Notes under the pieces: generated by a model
Told to the model about the DNA's origin: nothing
Database searches by the model: none
The model's input: the letters and a program-made list of their open reading frames with translations, nothing else
Part shown: positions 9,718 through 19,075 of the stretch, piece after piece
Numbering within the stretch: the first letter of the stretch is position 1
How the letters are laid out: every line of letters starts with the position of its first letter
Position numbers and translations under genes: made by a program
Source: Chara braunii
Taxonomy: Eukaryota > Streptophyta > Charophyceae > Charales > Characeae
Direction of reading: 5' to 3'
Length of the DNA stretch: 26,659 nucleotides
Assembly (NCBI GenBank): GCA_003427395.1
Contig: BFEA01000131.1
Span: 2,411,153 to 2,437,811, forward strand

Positions 9718-9831
9718 TTGCTTTTCGAACGGGCCCACAAGGCCCAACTGCTGTTTTGCCACTTTTTCCAACTTTTCGGGGGTCTGCGGAGGCTCAGCAA
9801 ATTGGGCCTTGTGGGCCCGTTCGAAAAGCAA
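9718..9831. repeat. Perfect inverted repeat, 29-bp arms
   Basis: The arm TTGCTTTTCGAACGGGCCCA continuing to CAAGGCCCA (9718-9746) is exactly complementary to 9803-9831, with a 56-bp spacer. It would fold as a strong hairpin in either transcript. It may be the end of, or a small member of, an inverted-repeat element family. Confidence 0.9.
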
Positions 9832-10560
9832 GAAGAAAAACGAAAGACCCACTCCGGGAAGGCCGTGCACGAAGTTGTCCTCACACCAATACTCACAAGA
9901 AAGTATTTTTAACTACGATTGTGACCAGATTCAGGTTTTCGTTGCTGGTGCTTTCGTTTTGTTTCTTTTTTTTTGTTTCCATGCCCTGACAGGGAGGCAC
10001 GGCGAAGTCCACGGGCTGCTGACACTTTGTGAAGGAGGGCATGCCCACACCACAACTTTGCAGAATGTGTGAACCCGCTTTCCCTCCCTAAGTTCAGTTT
10101 CGCATTTTTTTTTTCTTTCCTCTTTTTCCGTGGACCTGACACCCCTGCCGTAACGCCCTCCTCACTGAGGGCATACTCGCACAACAACTTCGGGGCAGGT
10201 ATCTACATTGTATCACGTCCAGAGGGGCATTCGGTTTTTTTCTTTTTTTTCTTTTCTGTGGTTGTTACTCTCGTGAGTACGTCGTTTTTACAAAGTCTGG
10301 TCGTGATTTTTTTCTTTTCTGTGGTATCTACAACTTCGGGGCTCGGCAAAACTCGGTGCGCAGTGATAATCATGGTCGACAAAAACAGGCTCAGCGATAG
10401 CAGTGGTTTAAACCACCAGTGCGTCCTAACGTCGTGCCCATTAACGAGGCACAATTTTAGAAAACATACGGGCCACTACAGGAGCGCCCAAATTCATCCG
10501 ACTAGAAACGTTTCTTACCGTTTTTTTTTCCACGGTTGATAGCTGGGCCAAGTACTGGTG
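9780..10560 (+). repeat. Interspersed repeat copy (paired with 15.6-17.2 kb)
   Basis: Blocks GAGGCTCAGCAAA, TTGTGGGCCC, GGAAGGCCGTG, CCAGATTCAG, CTGAGGGCATACTC and GCAAAACTCGGTGC occur here, and related blocks recur in the same order between 15620 and 17230. T runs separate them. This suggests two copies of one diverged element of roughly 0.8 kb or more. No coding domain is seen. Confidence 0.6.
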
Positions 10561-10575
10561 GTTTAACACGTTTTT

Positions 10576-10705
10576 TTGCCCTCCTGCTCGCTCACACACA
10601 TTCACACAATGTGGACAGTTCTCCGCCTTCCTGCTCTCTCACACACATTCACACAATGTGGACAATTCTCCGCCTTCCTGCTCGTTCACACACGATTACA
10701 CAACG
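10576..10705 (+). repeat. ~51-bp minisatellite, three units
   Basis: TCACACACATTCACACAATG, then TGGACARTTCTCCGCCTTCCTGCTC, is repeated. The last unit is degenerate. Confidence 0.85.
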
Positions 10706-11210
10706 TGGTTTCACTGTTCACCTAACGATGGACTTCACCCTTCCTTCTGCAGTACCCGTGTACTTTTCCATGTTTTTTTTCCTACGTGAATTTTCTGACT
10801 TCTTCGCCAATATCTCGTTCGCATTTCAACTTTTCACACTTGTCCGCGTTCGTCTTCAGCATTATCCAGTTGCAGTTTTTAAAACCTTTTCTTAGTTTTT
10901 CAACCTTCGTGTCGTTAACCCAGCAGTTTCGAAGCAAGTTCCCAATTTTTCAAGCATTATCTCGTTTACTTTTCGCCTTCATCCGGTTTGGTTATCACCT
11001 TCAATTTTAGGGAAGGATTTCTCGGCCTTTTTTTCGGGGTGCACCTATACAAGTTTTCAGATTCCTGTTCCCCCACACCATTTTTTTCATATGGCCTTTG
11101 GCCTTTACCACACCCTAGCCCAGACCTCCACCTTTTCCTTCTCCCTCCTTCCTCCTTCCTCGTCTTCCTCCCACGACTTGACCTGACTTGACCTCCAGCA
11201 CACATCGACA

Positions 11211-11322
11211 CAAGCACTTCACTGCCCGTCTACCCAACAACCACGGATAAGCACTTCACTGCCCGTCTACCCAAAAACCACGGATAAGCGCTTCACTGCC
11301 CGTCTACCCAACAACCACGGAT
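11211..11322 (+). repeat. 37-bp minisatellite, three units
   Basis: Units read GCACTTCACTGCCCGTCTAC, then CCAACAACCACGGATAA, with single-base changes in units 2 and 3. Confidence 0.92.
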
Positions 11323-11794
11323 CCCAATTTCACACCTGCCAACACACACGTTTTCAGCTCCTCGATTCCTCTTCAGAATAAGCAACAAATTGTTTTTTTC
11401 TCAAAGAAAGTTCCATTGTACTTTCTTCCTAAGGGGTCTCAACTTTGCGCACCTTTGCTAAGAGGCTCAGCAAAGATGACAAGGAGCAAAATACACAACA
11501 GATCCCGACCAGATGGTCAGCCTCTACAAAACACACGGCCATTTCGACAAGCGTGTAGAGATTAAAGCCTCTTTTTAAAAAACAAACCATCGGGGGTGAA
11601 CGACACATCACCGCACCATACGCAAAGAGTAGACGAGGTACATCGAAGCAAGGATTCCAAAACATGTACAACAGAAAGACAGAGAAGAGGGAAACGACAA
11701 ACGAGAAAAGAGAATAGGTGGAAAAAAGGGAGAAGAAAGAGAGAGAGAGAGAGAGAGAGTGAAAGTTGGTGTGTGTGTGAGAGAGAGAAACGGG

Positions 11795-11937
11795 GGATGG
11801 AAAACAAAGGGCCATGGTGAGGAACAAGAAAAGAGAAAGGAGCAGAGAAAGTAAGGGGGAGGGATGGAAAACAAAGGGCCATGGTGGTACGCGGGAGGAA
11901 CAAGAAAAGAGAAAAGGAGCAGAGAAAGTAAGGGAGC
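11795..11937 (+). repeat. 67-bp tandem repeat, two units
   Basis: Both units begin GGATGGAAAACAAAGGGCCA and end in GCAGAGAAAGTAAGG. The second carries a short TACGCGG-type insertion. Confidence 0.88.
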
Positions 11938-12014
11938 GAGTCGATATGACTGTGCGATAGAGAGAAAGGAAAACACGTGGCCATAATGATGTCATGACAA
12001 GTAAATATGCTTAC

Positions 12015-12231
12015 ACGCTCCTCCTCTGCAGGAAGCACAGCAGGTTCTTGCCTGGCCTCAAAGTTGACGGATTCAGAATTCTCGCCCCAGCTGCACTCCG
12101 CCAACTCTTGTATTCGCGCCTGCGGAGCCGCTGGAGCTGCCGGAATAATTTGCCGGCGATTGCTGTTTTGCGCAGCCTTCATCGCGGCAACTTTCATCGC
12201 TTTCCATTTCACCCTCAGATCTATGCTTGTC
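12015..12231 (-). CDS. Myb module 2, exon c (recognition helix plus linker)
   Basis: The acceptor CATGTGCAG is followed by G, which completes the arginine codon (AG+G) from b2. The exon then reads TSIDLRVKWKAMKVAAMKAA, the third Myb helix with a VKW variant of the usual DKW. It has 217 nt (1 + 72 codons), the shortest c exon. The linker is alanine-rich (IIPAAPAAPQA) and then acidic (ECSWGENSES..., LPAEEER). Donor GCGT|GTAAGC closes it in phase 0, compatible with a3. Open sequence continuing past the donor on the minus strand is purely low-complexity repeat and is not counted as coding. Confidence 0.85.
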
Positions 12232-12873
12232 CTGCACATGCATCAAACTCCGCATAAACTTCTAACAGCATGACTTCCATCTGCTCAACAGCCAACTTTC
12301 AAAAGGTCTTCCCGCCACGTCCACCCCTTGTCAAATGTGTTTCAGAAACCACAATCGATCAAACAGTGGCATCACGCCATACTCTCACCATCTGTTGGAA
12401 ATCGGAACAGGGCTGATTTGATTTGAACAAAGAGACGAACAAGATCACTGCCGGTGCAGGGAAAGGCCAAAAGAATGAATTAGGGAAGATGTCAGCGAGC
12501 ATTCTGCTGAACAGCAGATTTCAGCAAAGGATTGTTTTGCATACCGTGCTATGCGTGCGTGAAGACCTATGCTCAGGATTTCTTCCTTCACATACTGGAC
12601 GCAGGAAGTCCGAGTTCGGACTGTGCAGCGTCCGTCACGTTTCTTTGTTCCTTTTATGAAGACCTATGTTCGGGATTTCTTCCTTTCACATAATGTGCTA
12701 TGTGACGTACATGCGTGGTTATGTTTGCTCCGATTGAGTCAGTCGTACCGCTGACTTCGCTTCTTCTACAAAGGATTCTGCTGATTGCCACCACGTCTTT
12801 TCTAGGAATACTCGGCAACTTCGTAGTCACATAAAGTGAGAAACCATGCACATACAATATCATCTTCACAGCA

Positions 12874-13030
12874 GCCGGGCTAGCCCAGTTGGCACACCCC
12901 TGAACCGCTGACATACCAACCCGAGATCGAATCCAGATGCAACCAGTTGCAGAATATAATCATTCTGAATTATCTGGGGCAGGTCAGTTCAATCATGATA
13001 CCTCACAAGGTCGTTGCCGTTTCCAAAAGT
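12874..13030 (+). mobile_element. tRNA-derived SINE, family 1, full length
   Basis: The tRNA-like head has A box TAGCCCAGTTGG (12882-12893) and B box-like GATCGAATCC (12926-12935), followed by AGATGCAACCAGTTG. The family tail then reads CATTCTGAATTATCTGGGGC, AGGTCAGTTCAATCATGATA and CAAGGTCGTTGCCG. Head and tail match the minus-strand copy at 2625-2790. Confidence 0.85.
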
Positions 13031-13135
13031 ACATATATCTATATATACAAACTTACAAAGTACATACATGCCAAACAGATCTGCTCGGTAAACCATAGGC
13101 AGAGAGGAAGGAAGCGGACAACAGGAGGCAGAATC
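13030..13135 (+). repeat. Fragment of the hammerhead-associated repeat (no ribozyme)
   Basis: ATATATCTATATATAC, GCCAAACAGATCTGC and TCGGTAAACCATAGGCAGAG, then GACAACA, correspond in order to the unit seen three times at 23.2-24.0 kb. The ribozyme half is absent. Confidence 0.6.
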
Positions 13136-13642
13136 TCTACATGTATTTCTTCTTCCCCAAGTTTTGTCCCCGGTCACAAAACGGACTACATACCGTACTG
13201 TAGGGGAGCTGTTCATCCACATTTTTCAAAGGGAAATCACTAGAAGCACATACACTCCTCTCAAACAACGTCCGAACTCACAGTTTCATGTTGAAACTCA
13301 GCTACTGTCTTCAGTCGGAAAGAATGCCCGGTGATGGTAGCTACCCGGAGGTGCTGCTGGCTGCATGCTAACGAGATCAGGCTCGCAACGCATTGAGACT
13401 GGCTGGTAACATCAGTACGTCAACCAAGCATACACTTACACTGCCAAGCATACACTTACACTGCGCTGCCTTGCCCTATCCCTGTGTTTCCATTGCGTTT
13501 TGAGCCTTCTGCCAACAACTGCCCCCAACGCTCCCTACGGCCACATTTAAACACTCTGCAACGCACTGCTTTACCCCAACTTATGCGGCATTGCTACTTC
13601 AAACAATCGCTGAACTACACGATTCTCCGCTGCACTCTTTTT

Positions 13643-13736
13643 TGGACCATTTCTCTATTTATGTGTGTCATCCTTGCGCAGGAGCCATGCTAATCTTCTG
13701 TGTATCGTTCCAATTTAACGGATCTCCCAAAGGACT
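13643..13736 (-). pseudogene. U6 snRNA-like copy, best preserved in the window
   Basis: The minus strand reads GTCCTTTGGGAGATCCGTTA, AATTGGAACGATAC, ACAGAAGATTAGCATGG, CTCCTGCGCAAGGATGACAC and ACATAAATAGAGAAATGGTCC, full-length in plant U6 order including the 5' stem-loop. The AGC of ATTAGCA is intact. The ACAGAGA box reads ACACAGA, and CCCCTGC reads CTCCTGC. An A run replaces the expected T-run terminator, so this is more likely a retrocopy than an active gene. Confidence 0.8.
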
Positions 13737-13748
13737 GATGCTGCTCTG

Positions 13749-13959
13749 CAATCCGATTGTGTTCTCATCCTGTTTTGGGCTTCTATCAACACCCACCCAC
13801 CCCAAACATTCCTTACAATCCGATTGTGTTCTCATCCTGCAATCCGATTGTGTTCTCATCCTGCATTCCGATTGTGTTCTCATCCTGCAATCCGATTGTG
13901 TTCTCATCCTGCATTCCGATTGTGTTCTCATCCTGCAATCCGATTGTGTTCTCATTCCA
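13749..13959 (+). repeat. 24-bp minisatellite, six tandem units plus one detached
   Basis: Units of CAATCCGATTGTGTTCTCAT+CCTG run from 13816 to 13959, with one separate unit at 13749-13772. Positions 3-4 alternate AA/AT in the pattern AAT, AAT, ATT, AAT, ATT, AAT, so part of the array is organised as 48-bp pairs. The period is divisible by three and gives 8-residue repeats in an open frame, which is probably incidental. Confidence 0.95.
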
Positions 13960-14865
13960 CTCTTCCACAAAGCACTACGCATTGATTTATCGCAACTCTC
14001 AGGCCATTGTTACCTCAAACAATTGTTTAACTACACGGCTCTTTCGCGGATTATGTTTCGGGGATCTGTCAACGCTCACCCCTCCCGCACCGCTCCTTAC
14101 GGCTGCCTCGTCTCAATTCCACGACGCACGGCATCACACCAACTACAATGCCCTTCTCCAGACTAGATGCACTGGGGAACCTACCCCAACGAGAGAGCGA
14201 TTTTGGTCGTAGGTCGGTCCGACCATGCGCCTATGTCCCAGTCCCACTGGGCCTAATCCCGGCTGCAACCACTATTCCCGACTGGAATGGACCTAGATGA
14301 CTGGAATGCATTGTTTCACCTTTTTCTTTTTCCAATGAACAGCGACCTGAACTGATTCCTGCATGCAGGAGGAACCCATCGGTTCTGTATCTCAACCATA
14401 TTTCTTTTCAGTGGTCCGCCCACGAGGCAGGCAGTGGGAACCTTCCAGAAGATGATCCAGGAGGAGATGGGAAGAAGGCACAGGAGCGAGCACCAGGATG
14501 GGGAGTGGTGGTCAAAATGCAGCAGATTAGGGATAAGGAAAAGGCAGACAGCAGATAGAGGCGAACCGAGGACACCAGCGAGCATAGGCCAATAAGAACG
14601 ACGGAAGAGAATTTCCGTATGGGCATCCCCTCTTGTCATCCCCTCTCTCCGCTTCCTTTCAGCAATCAATCCACCTTGCTAAATGGGGCATGGCACATGT
14701 GGCAAACCTCTTGACATGAGAAGATACAAGAAAACAATGCAGAAGTGTAGACGAGAATGACACCCATACTCCTGTATAACCCCCTCCTCCCCGCCCCTTC
14801 CCCTTCTCTGTCTCTCTCTCTCCCCCACCCACCCGCTTCTGAAAACGAGAATGAGACAAGCACTC

Positions 14866-14879
14866 CCCCCCCCCCCCCT

Positions 14880-14922
<43 letters not shown>
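14866..14922 (+). repeat. Poly-C and (CT)n tract
   Basis: A C run of about 13 followed by an uninterrupted CT run. Confidence 0.9.
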
Positions 14923-14925
<3 letters not shown>

Positions 14926-14935
14926 ACACATACAC

Positions 14936-15097
14936 CCCTGCTTGTGTGGTGTGGGTGAAAACATGAGTTTTGATTCCGCTAAACATAACCACAAAACAAC
15001 GGGCGATTCTCTCTCTCTCCACCGGCTTGTGTGTTGTGGGTGTTTTGTACTCCCTAAACCGTGAGTCTGTTATTCGCTAAATAACCACAGAACAATG

Positions 15098-15156
<59 letters not shown>

Positions 15157-15395
15157 NNNNNNTGTGTGTGTGTGATATGTATTTGCTAATCCCATGTGTG
15201 TGTGTGTGTGCGTGTGTGGGTGGGCGGGTCCCTTGTGTGTGTTGTGTGCATGTGTGGGTGGGCGGGTGAGAGTGTGTGTTCTGTATTTGTTAATCCCATG
15301 TGTGTGTGTGTGTCCGTGTGTGGGTGGGTGGGTGGGAGTGTGTTCTGTAATTGCTCACCCCATGTGTGTCTCTGTGTGTGTGTGTGTGTTGAATC
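14936..15395 (+). repeat. Compound GT/CT repeat region with assembly gap
   Basis: CGCTAAA..TAACCACA blocks recur, (CT)n runs 15103-15156, six N follow (15157-15162), and three units of TTGYTAAYCCCATGTGTGTG with GGGTGGGYGGG lie at 15180-15395. The N run shows the CT array was not spanned by reads. Confidence 0.85.
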
Positions 15396-15433
15396 CGCTA
15401 AAAGCCCAGCTGCACACAAACGGAGAGACTGTG

Positions 15434-15497
15434 ATAGACTGTTCATCAGACTTTCACCGACTCGAGCGACATTGATGCCTGACAGTTTGTCCTGGAC
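15434..15497 (-). ncRNA. Hammerhead-like motif, decayed
   Basis: The minus strand reads GACAAACTGTC, then AGGCATCAATGTCG, CTCGAGTCGGTGAAAGTCTG and ATGAACAGTCT. ACTGT/ACAGT can form stem III next to a GTC cleavage triplet. The CTGATGA core has become CTCGAG and GAAA has become GAA, so it should be inactive. It lies beside a CT/GT array, as the 18.3-kb copy does. Confidence 0.6.
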
Positions 15498-15619
15498 ACA
15501 TGTGACTGGTAGATAAGAAATCACAACCACCATGCCCAAAGTGAGCAACACCCTTAAACCACCACTACCTTTCTCACTGTTGGGAAAAACCGGAACGTAC
15601 ATCACACTGCATTTTTCCG

Positions 15620-17230
15620 GCGGCCTAGACGAGGCTCGGCAAAAAGGAAATGCTTGGGCGTTGTGGGCCCACTTGCAAAAGAAAAAAAAAGAAAAGGAAG
15701 CAACTGCACCGAGAGTAACGACATAGTGGAAGGCCGTGAAGTAAGTGTGCTCACGTAAATACCCACGGGAAAACTGCAACGTCCGCCAGATTCAGCTTTT
15801 GCTTTTTGTGTTTTTTTTCCTCCTTTTGTTTTCTTTTTGTTGCCCTGACAGCGATGCAGGGCACTATGCACAGGCACTGCCAACACACAGGGCCTCGCCG
15901 CACCACTGTCAAAAATGCGTTTTTCGACAGTTCCTCTTCGCCACACAGGCTGTCGAAGTCGGAGATGGAAAGAAGATTTGCAAGTTGTCAGAGAATGCTT
16001 CTCGACACCTCCTGTCGAAAGTTGTTGAATCCCCAGCCTGCTACTCCGATGCTTTCAACACTCCTCGCCTGCGCCGTCGACTTCGCTTCGAAATTTGGTG
16101 AGTGGGGGTACGGTCGGGATGGACTGATGCTTGTCGTACCCTCAGGCGCGTTCATCCTTTTCCATCTTGCTTTCACAAGTGCGTGCACTCTACAGTGCTG
16201 TGTGGCGAAGGGGGGGCAAACTGTTGAATGGAGGCTGTCGGATTTGTTCTTTTTTGGCCTTTCGACTGTGGTGTGGCGAGGCCCATAGTGACCGCGGCCA
16301 TAATCTCACATGAAGTCCAGATTCTGTATGTAACAATTTTCACGGAAGGATCCTAGTTGCTGCTGCTTTTTTCGTAGTTCGTTTTTGAAAGCAAACTGCC
16401 GCATATACCGCGCCACTGTAACTCAGGGCATGCTCACACTACCATGTATTTTCGCAAATTTTATGGGTGCCAATTTGCGATTATGTGTCACGTCCTGGTC
16501 ACACACCACACCCCTATCCACAGCAAAACAGAAACGACACTGTAGGAACCAGATCTCCAAATGTGAAAATACGAACCTTTCGGTCACACAGGGCAACACA
16601 CAAAAAAATCGTTCCCCTTTTTCCTTTTTTCCCATTTCCAGAGTCCTCGTGCACATATTTTGCAAAATCGAATTCTACAACCCTGCACACTGCAAATTTT
16701 TGTTTGTGTTTAGAAACAGCAGATATAGAAATACGATTTTGCGGGGACCTCAGCAGGTCCCCACACAATACGTGACCCCGCGACTGTCCAGGATGCTGAC
16801 CTATACACAGAATACGTGCCCCTTGTGACGCAAGAAAACACGTATAATTTGCAATTTTGGAAAACCAAGTGATAGTGTTAGTGCACCCTCAGTCAAGGAT
16901 GGCATAATCTCACACGACCTCCATATTCCGTATCCATCGCATACGTAACGTTGTTTCTTTTTCTCTTTTTTTTTGAGAGTATGTGTAGTTCCGTGATCAT
17001 CACGGTGCTACAATGCCCTCGCTGAGGGCATACTCTCACTGCTACCCGTCATTCCATATCCAACTGGCCAAAATGACTGTGTTCTTGCTTTTTTATTCTA
17101 TGCTGGTCTTTTTATTTTTTGTGTAGTTCATTTCCTCGGAGTACCAGAAAAGAAAACGCAGTGGAACCCAGGCTCAGCAAAACTCGGTGCACAGTGAAAC
17201 TTGGGGTTGGCAAAAACAGGATCGGAGGTA
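15620..17230 (+). repeat. Interspersed repeat, second copy (paired with 9.8-10.5 kb)
   Basis: It shares GAGGCTCGGCAAA, TTGTGGGCCC, GGAAGGCCGTG, CCAGATTCAG, GCTGAGGGCATACTC and GCAAAACTCGGTGCACAGTG in the same order as the 9.8-kb copy, with about 1 kb of extra internal sequence. The internal part has open frames without recognised domains. Confidence 0.55.
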
Positions 17231-17476
17231 GTCGTGGATAAATTGCGAAAATTTGTTGTGACTCACACCCAAATGTTTGTCTCCATGGACTGAGGCGAAG
17301 TTTCGCAGGGCGGACGAGAAATGGAACAAAACCAACTTCTTGGGAATCGAGCGGACGATCAGTATAGCTGTATTTCGGCCAACTCTCAGTCCGATTACAG
17401 CTGCAATTACCATGGGTTCTATCCCCGGGAAGACAATCATAAGGAAGAATGATGACGAGCCGCGAACTCTCCTCAC

Positions 17477-17571
17477 CTCCTACTGATAATTCTACTAAGT
17501 TTCGCATCGTGCAGAATAGCAGACCAATTTCCCTCTCCATAAGTCTTGACACCCTGCTCAAGTGCCGCAAT
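17477..17571 (-). CDS. Myb module 2, exon b
   Basis: This is a 95-nt exon with acceptor GTGTAACAG and donor GGAG|GTGAGG. It reads IAALEQGVKTYGEGNWSAIL then HDAKLSRIISR and leaves AG of an arginine codon. YGEGNW matches the HGxGxW motif of the other modules, with Tyr replacing His as in module 4. The exon abuts a long (CA)n microsatellite that lies just upstream of the acceptor on the coding strand, at 17576-17617, so the pyrimidine tract there is repeat-derived. The intron to c2 is the longest in the window, about 5.2 kb. Confidence 0.87.
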
Positions 17572-17574
17572 CTG

Positions 17575-17575
<1 letters not shown>

Positions 17576-17617
<42 letters not shown>
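17576..17617 (+). repeat. (CA)n microsatellite
   Basis: An uninterrupted CA run lies adjacent to the acceptor of exon b2. Confidence 0.95.
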
Positions 17618-17618
<1 letters not shown>

Positions 17619-17901
17619 CCACCAATTCGTTTCCGGCGTTATATTCACCGCACACCAAAAAACATACATGTTTAGCAAATCCAAAACACAAACTAGATGA
17701 CATGTTGCGGCTTCACTCGAAAAAACAACTAAGACGGGAACTGCCTGATGCAATCTCTCTCTCTCTTCTCTCTCTCTCTCTCCCCNCCCCCCGCGGCACC
17801 GATCTCTCTCCCGCCTATCTCTCTACATGACGCGATTTCGCGCCTTTAACAAATGGCAAACAAAACAAAGGAAGGAAATGAAAAAAAAAAACATTGCTCC
17901 A

Positions 17902-18056
17902 CATGGCGGGAGGAGGCGGACGTAGGCCAAGGGGAGATTGACGATCCCAATGGCGGGAGGGAGGTGGGCAGAGGCTTATAGGATGTCGGCGCTGGCCGTG
18001 GGGAGGTGGGCGTGCACTATTTTTTTTTGTTTTTTTAAAGGCGGGCAGAACTTACC
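17902..18056 (+). repeat. Direct repeat partner of 18440-18615
   Basis: GGGAGATTGACGATCCCAA, then GGCGGG..GAGGTGGGC, TCGGCGCTGGC, GGGGAGGTGGGCG, TGCACT and a T run recur at 18460-18615 in the same order. Confidence 0.8.
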
Positions 18057-18143
18057 CTGTCCTTATAAATCATGTCCCTTGTCTTTTGTCTTCGTCAGCA
18101 TCATCAACATCGTCTTCATCTGAAACCGTGGTTATGATGGGGT

Positions 18144-18146
<3 letters not shown>

Positions 18147-18198
<52 letters not shown>

Positions 18199-18236
18199 GG
18201 TGTGTGTGTGAGTGTGCCCCCGTTTGTGTGTGTGTG
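18147..18236 (+). repeat. (CT)n followed by GT-rich tract
   Basis: About 48 bp of CT, then GTGTGTGTGAGTGTG sequence. The arrangement resembles that beside the 15.45-kb hammerhead copy. Confidence 0.9.
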
Positions 18237-18282
18237 TCCCCATGTTCGCTGTACACAACTCCACCAAAGGAAGCAGTTGCAT

Positions 18283-18345
18283 GCCAGACTGTTTCCTCAA
18301 ACTTTCACCGACTCATCAGGACGTTGAACCCCGACAAACTGCTGT
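18283..18345 (-). ncRNA. Hammerhead ribozyme-like motif, most complete core (type III arrangement)
   Basis: On the minus strand CAGTTTGTC ends in a GTC cleavage triplet (18335-18333). Stem-loop I is GGGGT-TCA-ACGTC. The conserved CTGATGA lies at 18319-18313 and GAAA at 18295-18292, followed by CAGTCTG, which pairs with CAGTTTGT at 7 of 8 positions as stem III. Stem I has one G-G mismatch. Stem II (GTCGG with TTGAG) is weak, with a closing mismatch and G-U pairs. All invariant core blocks are in place, but activity is uncertain. Confidence 0.65.
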
Positions 18346-18354
18346 CTCCCAGAG

Positions 18355-19075
18355 CGGAGGTGAGCGGAGGCGGAGGAGAGCGGAGGCGGAGGAGAAGTGA
18401 CGGAGGCGGAGAGGAGATGGCGGGAGGAGGCAGACGGGAGGTGGGCGGAGGCCGATGGGAGATTGGCGATCCCAAGGTCGGGGGGGAGGTGGGCGGAGGC
18501 CGATGGGAGATTGACGATCCCAAAGGCGGGGGGGAGGTGGGCTGAGACGGACAGGAGGTTGGCGCTGGCATTGGGGAGGTGGGCGCGCACTGTTTTTTAT
18601 TTTTTTTTGAAGGCGGGAAGAGGCATGGCGGATGTGCGGGCAGCGGAAAGGAGGCCAGAGTGGAAGTGAACGGAGGTGGAGGAGAAGTGGGCGGAGGCGG
18701 AGAGAAGATGGCGGGAGGCAGACGGGAGGTGGCGAAGGTGGAGAGGAGATGGCGGGAGATGGCGGGAGGAGGCAAACGGGAGGTGGTGGAGGCGGAGAGG
18801 TGATGGTGGCTGGGGATGACAGCGGGAGGTGGCGAAGGTGGAGAGGAGATGGTGGGAGGAGATGGCGGGAGGAGGCAAACGGGAGGTGGTGGAGGCGGAG
18901 AGGTGATGGCCGCTGAGGATGACAGGAAAAGGTGGACGGGAGGTGGCGGAGGCGGGGAGGAAAGCGAGAGAGGACATGGCAGGAGGAGGCAGACAGGACG
19001 TGGTGGAGGCAGAGAGGAGATGGCGGGAGGAGGCCGCCGGGAGGAGGCGGACGGGAGGTGGCGGCCCTGCAACGG
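18355..19075 (+). repeat. GGAGGC-rich minisatellite
   Basis: About 700 bp of irregular GGAGGCGGAGAGGAGATGGC and GGAGGTGGYGGAGGCGGAGA units. It is strongly strand-asymmetric in G. Long proline/serine/leucine frames on the minus strand are by-products of the repeat. Confidence 0.92.

Larger units (their letters stand above)
9550..12014 (-). other. Interval between c2 and a3, probably an intron
   Basis: It contains the 29-bp-arm hairpin, one copy of a repeat family shared with 15.6-17.2 kb, and three minisatellites (10576-10705, 11211-11322, 11795-11937). No extra exon is recognised. Confidence 0.55.
12232..17476 (-). other. Intron between b2 and c2, about 5.2 kb
   Basis: It is the longest intron here and the most repeat-dense. 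It holds a SINE, a fragment of the hammerhead-bearing repeat, a U6-like copy, a 24-bp minisatellite, long CT/GT tracts with an N gap, a decayed hammerhead and the second copy of the 9.8-kb repeat. Sequence at 12240-12860, 13160-13480 and 14160-14760 is unassigned. Confidence 0.6.

Noticed and set aside
11429-11995. 188-residue minus-strand Leu/Ser/Phe-rich frame downstream of exon c2
   Set aside because: It lies after a good donor, is made of CT-rich minisatellite, and looks like membrane protein only because of TCT/CTC codons.
15180-15400. CRISPR-like array
   Set aside because: Repeats are GT-rich microsatellite units without unique spacers, and the DNA is eukaryotic.
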